A stretch of DNA of 64,000 bases from positions 620,001 through 684,000 of the forward strand of contig ML978134.1 in assembly GCA_010015805.1 (NCBI GenBank), written 5' to 3'. The notes under the pieces are model-generated. The model made no database searches and was not told the DNA's origin. It saw nothing but the letters and a program-made list of their open reading frames with translations. Source of the stretch: Rhizodiscina lignyota. Lineage: Eukaryota > Ascomycota > Dothideomycetes > Aulographales > Rhizodiscinaceae. This document shows positions 34,539 to 45,900 of the stretch, in pieces. Position 1 is the first letter of the stretch, and every line of letters starts with the position of its first letter. The translations under genes and the position numbers were made by a program.

Positions 34539-35325
34539 TTCGAACGAATTGATTCACCAACCTGCGATGCCATACCAGCGGACGAAATCTATGTATCATA
34601 CAGACCACAAAAGATCATCAAGGTAGATCCCTTGCGCGTCGGTAATAGCTCGTCCGTCAGTCCATTTATTCTGCGGAGAGAACAGACGTTCAGCAGCACC
34701 ACGCTCATACTAATTCCCCGCATTCTCACAAGAAGATCTTCGTAGGGAAGAAATCTGGCAATGGGACCTGCAGGAGCCAAAGTTGCCATTCTTCTACTTG
34801 AAGAGAAGGTTTGGACGCGTAGCGTGTGGGCGGAAGACGCGCCCAATGGCACCTTACCGATTTCGGTTAAGGGCCACGGATCTCAAGCCACCAGGTTTCC
34901 CAGCCTTTTCAATTTGCTTTCTTTCCTCGAAGAACAGCAACATAGCTTTCCAACCTCATCATTACTAGCTTTGGGTCAATCGCTCATCACTTCGTACAAG
35001 CGGACATATCGTGACACAGCTGTATTCGCGGTACATATCTCTCCCGACCATGTGTAGGAGCGAATCGATCGTCTCGTGCGTACCCAGCATGACCCATGTG
35101 CAAGATTCTCCGCATCATCGGTCGGCAGCGCCTTGTGCACAATAATTCTCTATGGATGATCCCAAGGCAGAGAGTAAGGATCTGCGGGCTATTTCTGACC
35201 GAGTTGCTTCTTCTCCGTTGGGACTGCACTCTAAGTGCGTACAGCTGATATACAACCTCGTTTGCGTAGGTCATTAATTTGTTCCTCAATTGCCAGTCAA
35301 AGCCGTTCCTGGTGACTCTCCAATC
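34539..35325. promoter_or_regulatory. Divergent promoter region of GH35 and GH43-like genes
   Basis: 787 bp between two start codons facing away from each other. It should carry shared regulation of the two glycosidases. I see no certain binding-site array. Open frames on both strands lack features. Confidence 0.5.
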
Positions 35326-37101
35326 ATGTTGATGCTCGTTCCGTTCTTTCTATTATTTACTTTGACCATCTCAACAGAGGTTACTTTGAAACCTTGGAAG
35401 TATCGATTTGATTCGGACGGGAATCTACTCGATGCCCACGATGGCAAGCTATACTACTTTGAAGAAAAGTATTATCTCTATGGAACAGCATACAACTGCG
35501 GGTTTCGTTGGCGAACGGCGAACTTCACGTCGCCATTCTGTGGGTTCAAAAGCTACTCGAGCACGAATATGAAGGTGTGGAAGGATGAGGGCTTCTTATT
35601 CAACGCCAACACGACAGAATGGCAGGGCCGTTGTGCCTATGAAGCTGCATGCTTCCGACCGAAGGTACTCCAAAACCCGAAGACGAAGGAATATATCATG
35701 TGGATGAACGAAGGGGCTGCCGAGTATAGCTACACAACGTTTACTTCCAGCCATCCCACTGGGCCTTTCGTAGAGAAGGCCCAACCAGTGATGGCATATG
35801 CTCGAGGGAGTGAGAGCTATGGAAATGGAGATTTCGGGATCACTATCGGGCCAAACGGGACTGTAAGTGTACATCAACTCGCTGCTCCATGTGCTGATGA
35901 CGAGGAAGGGCTACATTGTCTACGATACCACTCCAGTCGTCTCAACACATGGCTACTTGGAGATTTCGAATATCACGTTTGGGATCGTTCAAGAACTCAG
36001 CGATGATTATACCTCCACAAAGCCGAATTGGATGATAACTGGCAACGTAAACAATATTGAAGCATGGGACATGTTCTATCGAGGTGGCTGGTGGTATCTA
36101 ACGGTGCGTAAGCTGAGCGAAGAAGATATTGTCTGCTGATCTAGATTCAGTTCGGGCATATATGTGGTTACTGCACTGCTACTGATACGTCATACATAAA
36201 GAGCAAAAGTCCGTGGGGACCATGGCTCGAAGAAAATCGCGTCCGTCTCACAAATACCTCCTGCGGTGGTCAAAATACGATGGCGTCCCAGATTCCAACT
36301 AATGCCAATTCGAGCGGACTGCAAGATACGTGGATCATCGGCTCTGACTTGTGGACAGGAGACGTGAATGAAGGCAAAGCGGGCTTGCACTGGGAACCTC
36401 TTCGATTTCTACCCAATGGTGATATCGAACCAATTAGCTGTAATGCGCAAGAGTATCACACAGATATCCCCGTATCTGAATCCCCAGTCAAGGATGTTGT
36501 CGAAGATGCGGCCGTTCACAGTACTACAGGAGATTTTAACTGGAATTGCGGTTTTGGAATCCAGGCGAAGAGCATTCTCTTCCAATTCTTCCAAGCCACC
36601 AAAACAGGAAATGTCACAGAATTTGGCGTCAATGTTGCTCAACAAGCGTAAGCACAATATCGGAACTCTCAGCTTCTCGGGACACTAATTGACGATATAA
36701 GGAACAATGCGGACATGTCGATGAGCCTGATACAGGTCACTAGCAATATAGGCGACCTCTACACCACTCAAGGCCGTACCGACAGTCTCTGGGGCGGTAC
36801 GTACCCAGTTGCCAATATTGGCTGGTCCTTCCCGATGGTTAAGGGACAACCAAACGTCACAGTAACAGAGGTACGAACTACTGTGAACGCTGTGAATGTG
36901 TTCCTAATTGTTTACTAGGGTACATGGTACGGCATACAGCTATCGTCTAGGGCAGCGTCCATTCCATATTGCTATCTCGAGCGGAACACGAGTGCTGAGA
37001 CGGGCGGCACAAGGAGCTTCATGGCCGAGCAACAGCAGGGACGATATCCGCTTACTCCCATACCGGGGAAGGAAATGCGGTTCTATTTGCAAATCGAATA
37101 A
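35326..37101 (+). CDS. GH43-like secreted glycoside hydrolase
   Basis: Five exons: 35326-35862, 35909-36103, 36151-36647, 36702-36870 and 36919-37101, 526 residues in frame, introns 46-54 nt. A signal peptide (MLMLVPFFLLFTLTIST) precedes a five-bladed beta-propeller-type domain. That domain starts with DSDGNLLDAHDGKLYYFEEK and YYLYGTAYNCGF, where the Asp of DAHDG is in the position of the GH43 base. It continues with CFRPKVLQNPKTKEYIMWMN and SYGNGDFGITIG, then GYIVYDTTPVV after the first intron. A C-terminal beta-rich region follows. GH43 enzymes act on arabinan, xylan or galactan; the likeness to exo-1,3-galactanase subfamilies is only by eye. It is divergent from GH35 and upstream of the DUF5703 gene on the same strand. 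Confidence 0.85.
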
Positions 37102-37642
37102 ATCTGATCTGCGAGATATCTCAATTAAATTTTGGTGGTGATACGAAGTATTCGCCAATGTAACGTCGTAACCCAAAAGTTCATCGCATACATCACTGCC
37201 TCCTGGGTATACCACATTGTTCCACTTCGTGTGCTCTGGGGCCTCAGGGTAACTTCATGCCTGCCTCGTAAGGCCCCGGCTCAAGAAAATTCCGCAGTAT
37301 CTCATTTCCCCGCAGAACTAATACGGCGTGCATTTGTTCCTGAACACTTTGGGAAATGATCAGCGAAGCGGAGAAATCGTGCATCTCACGAACCACGGGC
37401 TATGTTTACCGCGATCCATGAGTGATTTGCTCTAGGGTGCGAATATTCTTTACGTTGGTAGTGGAAGCTTCAGGCAAGTCCGCTAACATTAGCACTCCCG
37501 ATGTCATCTGGGAAGTCAATTTGCTCTCAAAATGTCGTCAATGGCAATTCTACTGTCACCTTTACATTATGCTGCGGCTTTGACCAGAGTATCTCAGTTG
37601 GTCCATCTTTTGAACTTTATGGCCTCGAAGTGACTATTAGAA
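37102..37642. other. Spacer with a possible coding relic
   Basis: Between the GH43-like and DUF5703 genes. At about 37440-37635 frame 1 gives GANILYVGSGSF and then a longer stretch including STVTFTLCCGFDQSISVG and FELYGLEVTI, interrupted by a stop. It reads like the end of a beta-sandwich domain but cannot be tied to a full gene. It may be a decayed neighbour. Confidence 0.3.
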
Positions 37643-40149
37643 ATGTTGGCGAGTTTCTTCATCCTCCTTTTAGCTGGTCTGGTCGCGCAATTGGCTATTG
37701 CAATTGAGCTCCCAGAGTCGTACAATGTCGTCTGGACTTCGCAAAGCAGAAACTCTTCGGAATCTATGCCACTTGGTGGTGGTGGCATAGGCGCCAACGT
37801 ATGGGTCGAGAACAGTATGCTACAAGGATCCACAGAGACGTTTGATACATCTAATCTTCCATGCAGGCACTGTTCTACTGTACATCTCAAAGAACGGACT
37901 TTTCGACGACAATAACAGCTTGGTGAAACTCGGCCGTGTACGATTGACGTTAGAGCCAAACCCATTCACCAGCCACTTCTCGCAAACACTACATTTGAAT
38001 GATGGATATATTCAAATCAAAGGGAGAAACAGTGCCACTGTCAAGCTATGGGTGGACGTATTCAATCCGGCCGTCCATGTTGAAATGGATTCTGCTACAC
38101 CAATCTCAGTGGTTGCCGCATATGAGAGCTGGAGGTACCGTGATCGCGCCATGGATTCAAACGAGCAAGGTCAGTACCTCATTTCTGCCACGAAGGATAT
38201 TTCTTACCACATACAGACCAGTCGGACTGGGACGTCTTCCCCGATCTCGATCCAGCTCCTGTCACAAAGGCAGACAATATTAGCTTCTACGACGGCGGCG
38301 TGCGGATGATTCATCGCAATACCGAGAACACGACTTTAGACGTAACCTTCAAAGAGCAAGGCCTGGAGGATCATATCCACGAAGCGTACAATCCTCTTGC
38401 ACACAATACAGTAGGTTTGACCCTCGCAAAGGATTCCTATTCTCTGTTAATCACGAACAGTATGGCATGTGGATGTATTGTCCCGATCTCCGCCCCAATA
38501 ATATATCATCCGGATTTTACGTCAACACGGACTACAAGTCATGGAATCTTGTTTCTACATCTCCGAAGACGAGTTACAAAGTCGTGATAGTTGCTCAACA
38601 GGCGCAATCACCGTCTTTGTCTAATTTCCAGTCTGCTCTCCAGTCAACAATATCTCGAAGCATTAACCAATCGCAAGCACTGACTGCCTCTTGGTGGCAT
38701 AACTTCTGGGACAGAAGCTATATTCTTATCAATGAGGAAGCCGGACCAGAAGATACAGGATTCGTCGTTGGAAAGAATTACCAAATCTTCCGCTACATGC
38801 AGGGCTGCAATTGGGGCAGCGACTGGCCTTTGCGATTCAATGGGGGACTCTTCACCTTCGACCCGGTGTTCGTGAACGAGAATTACAGCTATACACCCGA
38901 CTTTCGTCGATGGACGGGCGGTGTCTTTACTGCACAGAATCAGCGACTGGTGTACTGGCCATTGCTTAAGAGCGGCGATTTTGATCTCATGAAACCTACC
39001 TTCGAGTTCTACAGACGTATCACTGGGACGGCCATGTTGCGTGGAAGAACATATTTCGGCCTCAATGTGTCGGTGTTTACGGAACAGGTAGAATCGTATG
39101 GCCTCCCAAATATGCTTGAATACAACACCGATGTCGAGTTCTACAGCCATCCCCGGAATCCCGGTTTCCCTCGGGGCATAGAATTCAACAGCTGGCTAGA
39201 GTGGCTGCAGGACACAGCGAACGAATTTGCGGATATGATTCTCCAGGCGAACATGTATTCCGGATTCGATGTCACGCCGTACATGGCTTTTATTGAATCA
39301 CAGCTTCGGTGGTATGACCTGTTCTATCAGCAATTCCACAGCACCGTTGATACTTTTAGTCGTGCTGCTGAGCCGCTTAATCTCAGTAGTTCAGGGAATG
39401 GTCCGCTAGTTATTTACCCCGGATCGGGCCAGGAGACGTATAAGTGTGCATACAATCCTGCGTCGACGGTCAGCGGTCTGAGAAAGGTGCTCTCGGATCT
39501 TCTGCAAGTGGCGCCAACATACGCGATTGCCAACCGGAGCTACTATGAAGGCTACCTTCAGCGCGTTCCTGAAACACCTATTCGGTATCAGCAAGGTCAC
39601 ATCTGCATAAGTCCAGCGCAAGCATACACTCGCATTCAGAATGTCGAAATACCCCAACTCTATCCGGTCTTCCCATGGGGCGAATATGGCCTGGGTCAAC
39701 CGAATCTCCAAACAGCGATCAATACGTACCTCTACGACACCGAAACTCAAGCGTTCCACGACCCGGACGTGGGATGGAAGCAAGACCCCATCTGGTTCGC
39801 TCGTATGGGTCTAGTAGCGAATGCAACGAACTCGACGATTTATCGCTGGGCTGATTCTGATGTGTATCGATTCCCGGTATTCAAGGGACCAAACTTCGAT
39901 TGGGCGCCTGATATCAATCATTTTGGGAGTGCATCAATTGCACTACAGGAGATGCTTTTGCAGACTTTCGCGAAGAATAACACACAGATTCGTTTGCTTG
40001 GAGCGTGGCCAGATGAGTGGGATGTCAAGTTCAAACTCCTTGCGCCCATGAACACCACGGTTATTGGAACTGTAAGTCGAGGAAAATTCGATCAGTTGGA
40101 CTTGGCGCCGAGTAATAGAATGAGCGATGTTGTATATAAGCAAGACTGA
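37643..40149 (+). CDS. DUF5703 secreted glycosidase-like protein
   Basis: Four exons: 37643-37814, 37867-38169, 38217-38410 and 38461-40149, 785 residues in frame. A signal peptide (MLASFFILLLAGLVAQLA) is followed by the DUF5703 N-terminal domain with SMPLGGGGIGANVWVE, LLYISKNGLFDD and KLGRVRLTLEPNPF. The last exon encodes an alpha/alpha-barrel-like region with GCNWGSDWPLRFNGGLFTFD, RRWTGGVFTAQNQRLVYWPL and later NHFGSASIALQEMLLQ. This layout resembles six-hairpin glycosidases such as GH95/GH65 relatives. DUF5703 proteins are known mainly from bacterial polysaccharide loci, and their substrate is unknown. Intron 2 has a GTCAGT donor. It is co-directional with the GH43-like gene. Confidence 0.85.
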
Positions 40150-40372
40150 GAGTCACGAAGCAATAAGAACAGACTAAGAAGTTCCTTTGGAGGAAGCACG
40201 TAATTTTCCTACTTACTATGATAGATATCTAAACCAAGATATAACTATTTCTTGATACTTCCAAGGCTGTACTTGGTTATCAGATACGCTATGCCGCTGA
40301 AATGCCCAAACAAGTATATTCAAAAAAGGTCCCGCATATCTCACCGTCGTCTTTTGAAGTACCATAAAATCA

Positions 40373-41680
40373 TCATGCTGGTCCTGCCACGACCTCTTCC
40401 TCGACGCCATTGATCTCTTCTTCTCCACCGCCACTATCACCATTACTCGTAATCGGCATGCCCGTCGCCGCCGCCAATCGCTCCTCCTCTTTCCGCATAC
40501 GAGCGACCTCTGTCTCTCTCCGCATAGCCTCCAGATTCCACACACCATCGTCGTCGTCGTCGTCAGCATCGCTGTCAGAGTCTTGCTGCCAGTCGCCGCG
40601 CTCGAACATCGCTCTGCCCGTCGCTTCCTTCATCTTGTTCGCCTCTTCTTCCGCCGCCTTCTTGTCTAACCGCTCTTTCTTCCATTTGGCAAAGGTGTCG
40701 GGCGTGACAGGTGTGAGAGTACCTGTGAGCTTGTGCCGCTCGGATTCGAGGAAGTCTTCGAGGGTGAGGGTGGCGAGTGGTGATTTGTCCATCAGGGCTT
40801 TCTCGGCGGCGCGTTGTTCTTTTGTTTTTAAGACGAAGCTAGAATGTCTAGCATTAGCCTCCACAGCACAATGACAGCCAGAATTGGGGAATACTTGCCC
40901 TGGAGGTAAAGAGTGTCTGTACATGCACTTATCTCCACCGTTTGGACACGTCCAGAACCATCCATACTTTCCATTCTCAACAGCATCGATGAAGTACTTG
41001 CATACTTTGTCCGTCGTCGTCTTCGGATTCCCATGTTTACTCATTATCACTTTCTGTAGCTTCTCTTCGTCCCAATCCGCCATATCATCCTTCTTCTTCT
41101 CCTCCTCCTCATCCTCCTTTTCTCTTGTATCCGTGTACAGACTCTTCTTCTCGCCCCTACGCTCTACCGCCAAGTCGTGGCTGAATTTGCATTTCTTGCC
41201 CTTCTCACATGCGCCCTTCTTGTAGAACTGGCACACCACTGTCTTCGGGTCGACGCCGAAGGGGACCTTCTGTACCTGCACGGGCTTGAAGAGTTCGGCT
41301 GTCTCCCTGCGCGCGTCCTCGGCGGCTTTCTTCTCCCGCTCGCGCTGCTCCTTCTCGGCATCCTTGCGCTTCTGGTCGGGCGACTTTGCGGACGCGGCTT
41401 GCGCTTGAAGTTGCTTGATTTGTTTCTGTGCGGCGCCTCCTTTTTTCTGCGGGGTAGAGTTGTATGTTAGCATTGCTACTCATTGAGATGTAGCTTCGGA
41501 CAGTGCGCATGAAGAAGCGATGAGTGTACTGGCTAGCAATGTTCAACTCACGTTTTTCATGCCAAAGCTCTGTGATGAAAATTAGCTTTCTGGACATTTC
41601 CACAGAGTCTATAAGTAGCTCACCTTGTCAACAGCAGACTTGTCCGACTTAGCCTTGGGCTGATCTTTCTTTGGCGCCAT
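40373..41680 (-). CDS. TMA46: CCCH zinc-finger DFRP protein (Tma46/ZC3H15)
   Basis: Four exons: 41680-41624, an 18-nt microexon 41569-41552 (SFGMKN), 41446-40899 and 40838-40373, 362 residues. The last intron (40898-40839, 60 nt) has a GC-AG donor (GCAAGT). It is in frame, but its translation interrupts the conserved [14 protein letters not shown] joint, so it should be spliced out. The N-terminus [19 protein letters not shown], a basic helix, a first CCCH finger ([19 protein letters not shown]), a second ([19 protein letters not shown] to CMYRH) and a DFRP-type C-terminus are characteristic of yeast Tma46 and human ZC3H15. That partner of the DRG1/Rbg1 GTPase works with translating ribosomes. 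An acidic tract ([12 protein letters not shown]) lies near the C-terminus. It is divergent from OST4. Confidence 0.93.
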
Positions 41681-42211
41681 GGTGTCGGACGAGAGAGTGA
41701 CTGAGACTGCCGATGCTCGACGATGAGGGAACTTTCAGCAAGTATGATAGTAATAAATGAAAGACCAGGAGCAAGAAAGCAAGCAAGAAAGCTAGTAATG
41801 GTACTCGATGACTCGTCCCGCGGGCGTCCAAGGGTTTGCCGTGAATTGGAGGCTTGAAGATTGTGTCTTTCACCCCACAGCCGCGCTCAAAATGCGGCGT
41901 CATTTCGCCAAGGCCCGGTTTTCCAAATCTGGACAACGAGCAAGCTGTCCACGAGTAGCATCGCAAATCAGACACTACGACGAAGACCGGCGAAATCGAT
42001 CACAATTAATTCACCGGAGCTCGTACGAGAGCTGTCCGCTCTTTTCTATAACTGTGAGCACTCATGGAGGCAGGCATGCCATCGAGAAGCTCAAGAAAGC
42101 TAATGTATACGCAGCTTCATCACCAAACAATATTTGTTACAACTTTCTCAGTTCCAATCGACCTTCGCAGAGTTCAGAGCATCACATACGAAGCACGAAC
42201 ACACAGACACA
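41681..42211. promoter_or_regulatory. Divergent promoter region of TMA46 and OST4
   Basis: 531 bp between divergent start codons. Plus-strand frames here that run into OST4 are taken as 5' leader. Confidence 0.5.
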
Positions 42212-42385
42212 ATGATAACAGACGCCACACTCTACTCTCTTGCGCTCTTTCTCGGTGCCGCAGCCATGCTGCTCATTATCCTCTACCACTTCCTCGAGAT
42301 CAATGCGAAAGACGACAGCAATGCCCCGCTGTCAAAGGAGAGGAAAGCAGATGCGGTGCCAGCTGGTGGGAAAGCCAAGAGCTGA
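42212..42385 (+). CDS. OST4: Oligosaccharyltransferase subunit Ost4
   Basis: 57-residue protein from the ATG at 42212; a longer frame from 42134 adds 26 unrelated residues. It begins MITDATLYSLALFLG, continues AAAMLLIILYHFLEINAKD as a single membrane helix, and ends in a polar tail. This is the typical form of Ost4, a mini-protein of 35-70 residues in the ER oligosaccharyltransferase complex, where it bridges Ost3/6 and Stt3. It is divergent from TMA46 and convergent with the large AT-hook gene. Confidence 0.92.
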   Translation: MITDATLYSLALFLGAAAMLLIILYHFLEINAKDDSNAPLSKERKADAVPAGGKAKS

Positions 42386-42934
42386 GGTGTGGAATGAGTT
42401 GTGGCAGAGAGAAGCGCATGTACAAGAGCAGAACACGTGGAGCTTTGGACCTCTGAAAAGGAGCTGATGGTTCATAACGGGACTTGCAAAAGGCGCATTC
42501 GTGTCGTGTCATGAAAGGGATGCATATGCTGGGGTATCTTTAAACAAACACTCGTACAAATCGCGATTCAAGAAGAATCGCGTAGCTCCACTGATCCAAC
42601 CTCAACATCTCAATCCTCTTCGTCCACAACTCTCTCCTGAATCTCCATCGTCCACAACCCTCCCTTCAACCCTCATCCATTGCACCCATTCAGTGCACTT
42701 GTCCACAGCACCCGTCCACTGCACTCATCCACAACGCTCATCCATTGCAGCCGTTCACTGCATCCGTCCATAGCATCCGTCCACAGCACTCATCCACAAC
42801 GCTCATTCACGACGCCCATCCACAACGCTCATCCACAACGCTCATTCACGACGCCCATCCACAACGCTCATCCACAACGCTCATTCACAGCATTCATCCA
42901 CGACCTTCATCCACGACCCTCATCCACGACCCCC
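42386..42934. other. Convergent spacer holding a minisatellite
   Basis: Lies between the stop codons of OST4 and the AT-hook/C2H2 gene and should contain both 3' untranslated regions. Its right half is the tandem repeat described separately. Confidence 0.6.
42650..42932. repeat. Minisatellite, 13-bp unit with 39-bp higher-order period
   Basis: Units of the type CGCTCATCCACAA (13 bp) with variants ending TTCACGA or CATCCACAA run through the tract. At 42801-42889 three-unit blocks repeat with a period of exactly 39 bp. The tract stops at the stop codon of the minus-strand gene. Confidence 0.85.
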
Positions 42935-45900
42935 TCAATCCTCATCGTCAACAACCATCTCGTCGTCCTCATCATCCATCAAGCCCTGTCTCCTCTTGCC
43001 GTTCGCGAGCGTCACACCATCCCTATCCAATCCAACACCAACCTGTCTCTTCTTCCGTTCCGTATCCTTCTGAGTCTCCAGAGCCGTATGCTCCAGCGTC
43101 TGCTTGCTGACTGGCGGCCTGCCTCTACCGCGCGGTGCGAACGGCGGAGCCGAAGCACCATTCGAAGAACCCAGCGCCTCTCGAATTGATGATCGAGGGG
43201 ATGTCGTGATGCGCGGAGTTACACGTCGACCGTGAGTGTCGCTTAAGTAGGACTCTGACGCCTCGGATTCGTGCGCGTCTGACTTCACATTAATATTCCT
43301 CAACAGCAGGATGTTTGCATACTGGAACTTACCGGAGAGTCCACTTGCCTGTCCATCACCCAGGGTCCACGCGATGGGGTCGAAATGCTCCTTTTCCATA
43401 TGCGCCCACCATTCCGGTTGACTTGCGAAATCCTTTCTGAGCCTCTGCGTCCCGCTGAGTCCAGTTTTGCGGTTCAGGATGGTCACATCCTTGCCACATG
43501 AACCCCAGAGACAATCGAAGCCACCATGCGCAGCCTCCTTCTCATGTGCCTTGGCCACGTGACTGCGCAACGTTTTCAAGTTGTGCAACTCTGCCGTGCA
43601 GTCCTTCCACTTGCAATGATAGACAGTGAACTTTGGCTCCGGGCTCACATTTTCTCTTCGCTTCTCGCGCACTTCGGCGGATTCGGTTGCAGCTTTAGTC
43701 CTATTGGCCAGAGCGATCGTTTGCGGGTTGCCATGAATCGCTTTTCTCCAGCCGACAGGACGGCCTCGCTTCCTAGCCGCCGGCGAACCATCCGCATTTT
43801 GAGCGGCACGGAAAGCAGAATAGCCTGTAACAGGCATGCTCGGTGCTGAAGATGGTGTTTGTCTTGAAATCTGCTTCGATCCTCGCGCGGAAGCCGAGAT
43901 GGGGAGAGCTTCGGAGTTATGTTCCGCCGAATCCGAATCATCTCCTTTGGCTGGTCGCGTGCTGAATGAAGGATAGGCATTGCGAGGCGGTCGGCCTCTG
44001 CCTCTGCCTCTCGTGCCGATGGAATGTGGTCTGTTTGATAGTAAACTGTGGCTTTCTGGCTTCTTTTTCAGCTCACCTCCACCGCCGACTGTACGGCGCA
44101 GGAGAACGCGCGTCTGGAGCTGTTCTGGGCCGTTGTCCTCTTCATCAGCGTCATCCGCATCTACCATGACCGAGTCCTGGTCTTCCGTATCGACTTGTGG
44201 TAGAGGCAAAGGCTCGCCAGGATCAATAAGGTCCCATCGTAGAGTTGCCAAATCTGCCTTTTCGCCAACTTGTGGCAGGTGGCTCCGCACTGTTTCGAGA
44301 TGTGCATTAAGATGGAACATATCCGGGTGCCTGCCTGTTGCGAGCAATACATCCCTTGCAACAGTTCGGACATCATACACTGACCTGCGCAATGCTTTGT
44401 GTCGCTCGATTTGCTCCACAACATTCACACCCCTGAGCTTCTCGCCTGACGTAACGCCTGCCGGTGCTATATGGGGCGGTGGAAGCTGCTGAGGTGCGAA
44501 GCCATGCGCCTGAGGGAGCTGCTGAGGTGCAAAGCCATGGGGCGGAGGCGGAGGTTGTGGTCGGTGGGCTATCAAGGGCTGATTGTAGTTGTAGCCGGGA
44601 CCTTGATACGGGTACGCTGAAGCGGTCGGTGGCGGCCATTGGAATGGTGTTCCTTGGTATGATGGAGGCGGTCCATAACCCATCGAAGGTACTGGCGGGG
44701 CGCCAAAGTATGGCGGCCTCTTCGGTTCTGATTCGTCGTCTGAAAGGCTAGTGAGGTCGACAATGTCGTTGAAGGTGCGCTTTCGTGCGGCCTCTTCTTT
44801 TGAAGCGGGAGGCTTGCTGGGCGACGCAGACCGAGCCACGGCCTCCGGCTTGACCATCTGTGCGACAGGTGCAGCAGGAGTTGTGGGTTTCGAAAGCTGA
44901 TGTGGTGCCGCACCCTGTGCATTTGGGGGGAAATATGGACTTGAGTACTGCCCTGGGGTTCCAGCATCCGTGGGTTGCCATCCGCCGTTCACAAATCGCT
45001 GGACTTGTGCAAGCGTACTCCCAGGCCTTGGGATATGATCTGGAGGAGGTGCTGGAGGCGGAGCTGGAGGAGGAACTGGGGGAGGTACATTACTTCTGCT
45101 AGTTTCGCCTGTAATCTGCCCATTCTTCTGTTGCGCTTCTTGTCTCTCCCTCTTCTCACGCTGGCGTTTCGCAGCAGAATTGACATCGGGGACCGCAGTA
45201 AGGAGTGCACGGGCAAATTGGGCACGATCGATCGATAAGCCACGGCCTTCTAGCCTCTCGCATAGGGTGATGTAAGAGGGGTTCATGTTTAATAATGCAA
45301 GGATGTCTTCAGCCTTTGCCTGTCGCTCTTTGTTCTCTGGCTTGTTGTTTATAAAGTTCGCCGCTGAGTATGCGAGCTGATTCTTCTTTTCAGGCGGCCA
45401 GATTGTCCCCTTATCTGGTGACCTTGGTCTGATACGAGGAGGTGGATTAGCCCGATCCCAAGATGATCCTGCCAGTATCTCTCCAGCTAGCTGAGCTGGG
45501 CCCTTGGCAACTCCCTCCACTGACACGTTCATCCCTATCGGTGCAGGTCCAGGCCTCGGCCGAGGATTCTGCGCAGCCCTACCTGGAGGTTCCGTTGTCG
45601 GACGTGAAGGTGCAGCAACCGGTGGTCGCGATGTTGGTATCGCAGACGCAGGCGTTGGCTCTGGTGGCTGCGCCGAATGAGGTTGCGGCACATTAGTGCT
45701 ATCCTCGCCGCCTGCGTGAGTCATAAACTGGCGAAGTAGCTCAGGATTCTTCGCCTTCATAGCCTTCAGCATGGCAAGCATCTGCGCATCTTCGTCGTCA
45801 TCGTCCGCGCCATCGACCTGCGCCGGCGTTGATTTCTTGCCTTTGCCCTTGGCCTTTGCTTCCTTCGGTTGTTTGGGCTGCTTTGGTGGCTTATCTTTCT

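Noticed and set aside
34369-34608. Minus-strand frame of 79 codons upstream of GH35
   Set aside because: It overlaps the GH35 signal-peptide exon in another frame and has no features.
42650-42932. CRISPR-like array
   Set aside because: Units are contiguous 13-mers without unique spacers, and the genome is eukaryotic.
42680-43189. Plus-strand frames of 169 and 121 codons rich in His/Pro/Ser/Thr
   Set aside because: They arise from the 39-bp minisatellite and the antisense of the AT-hook gene; three frames are open for the same reason.
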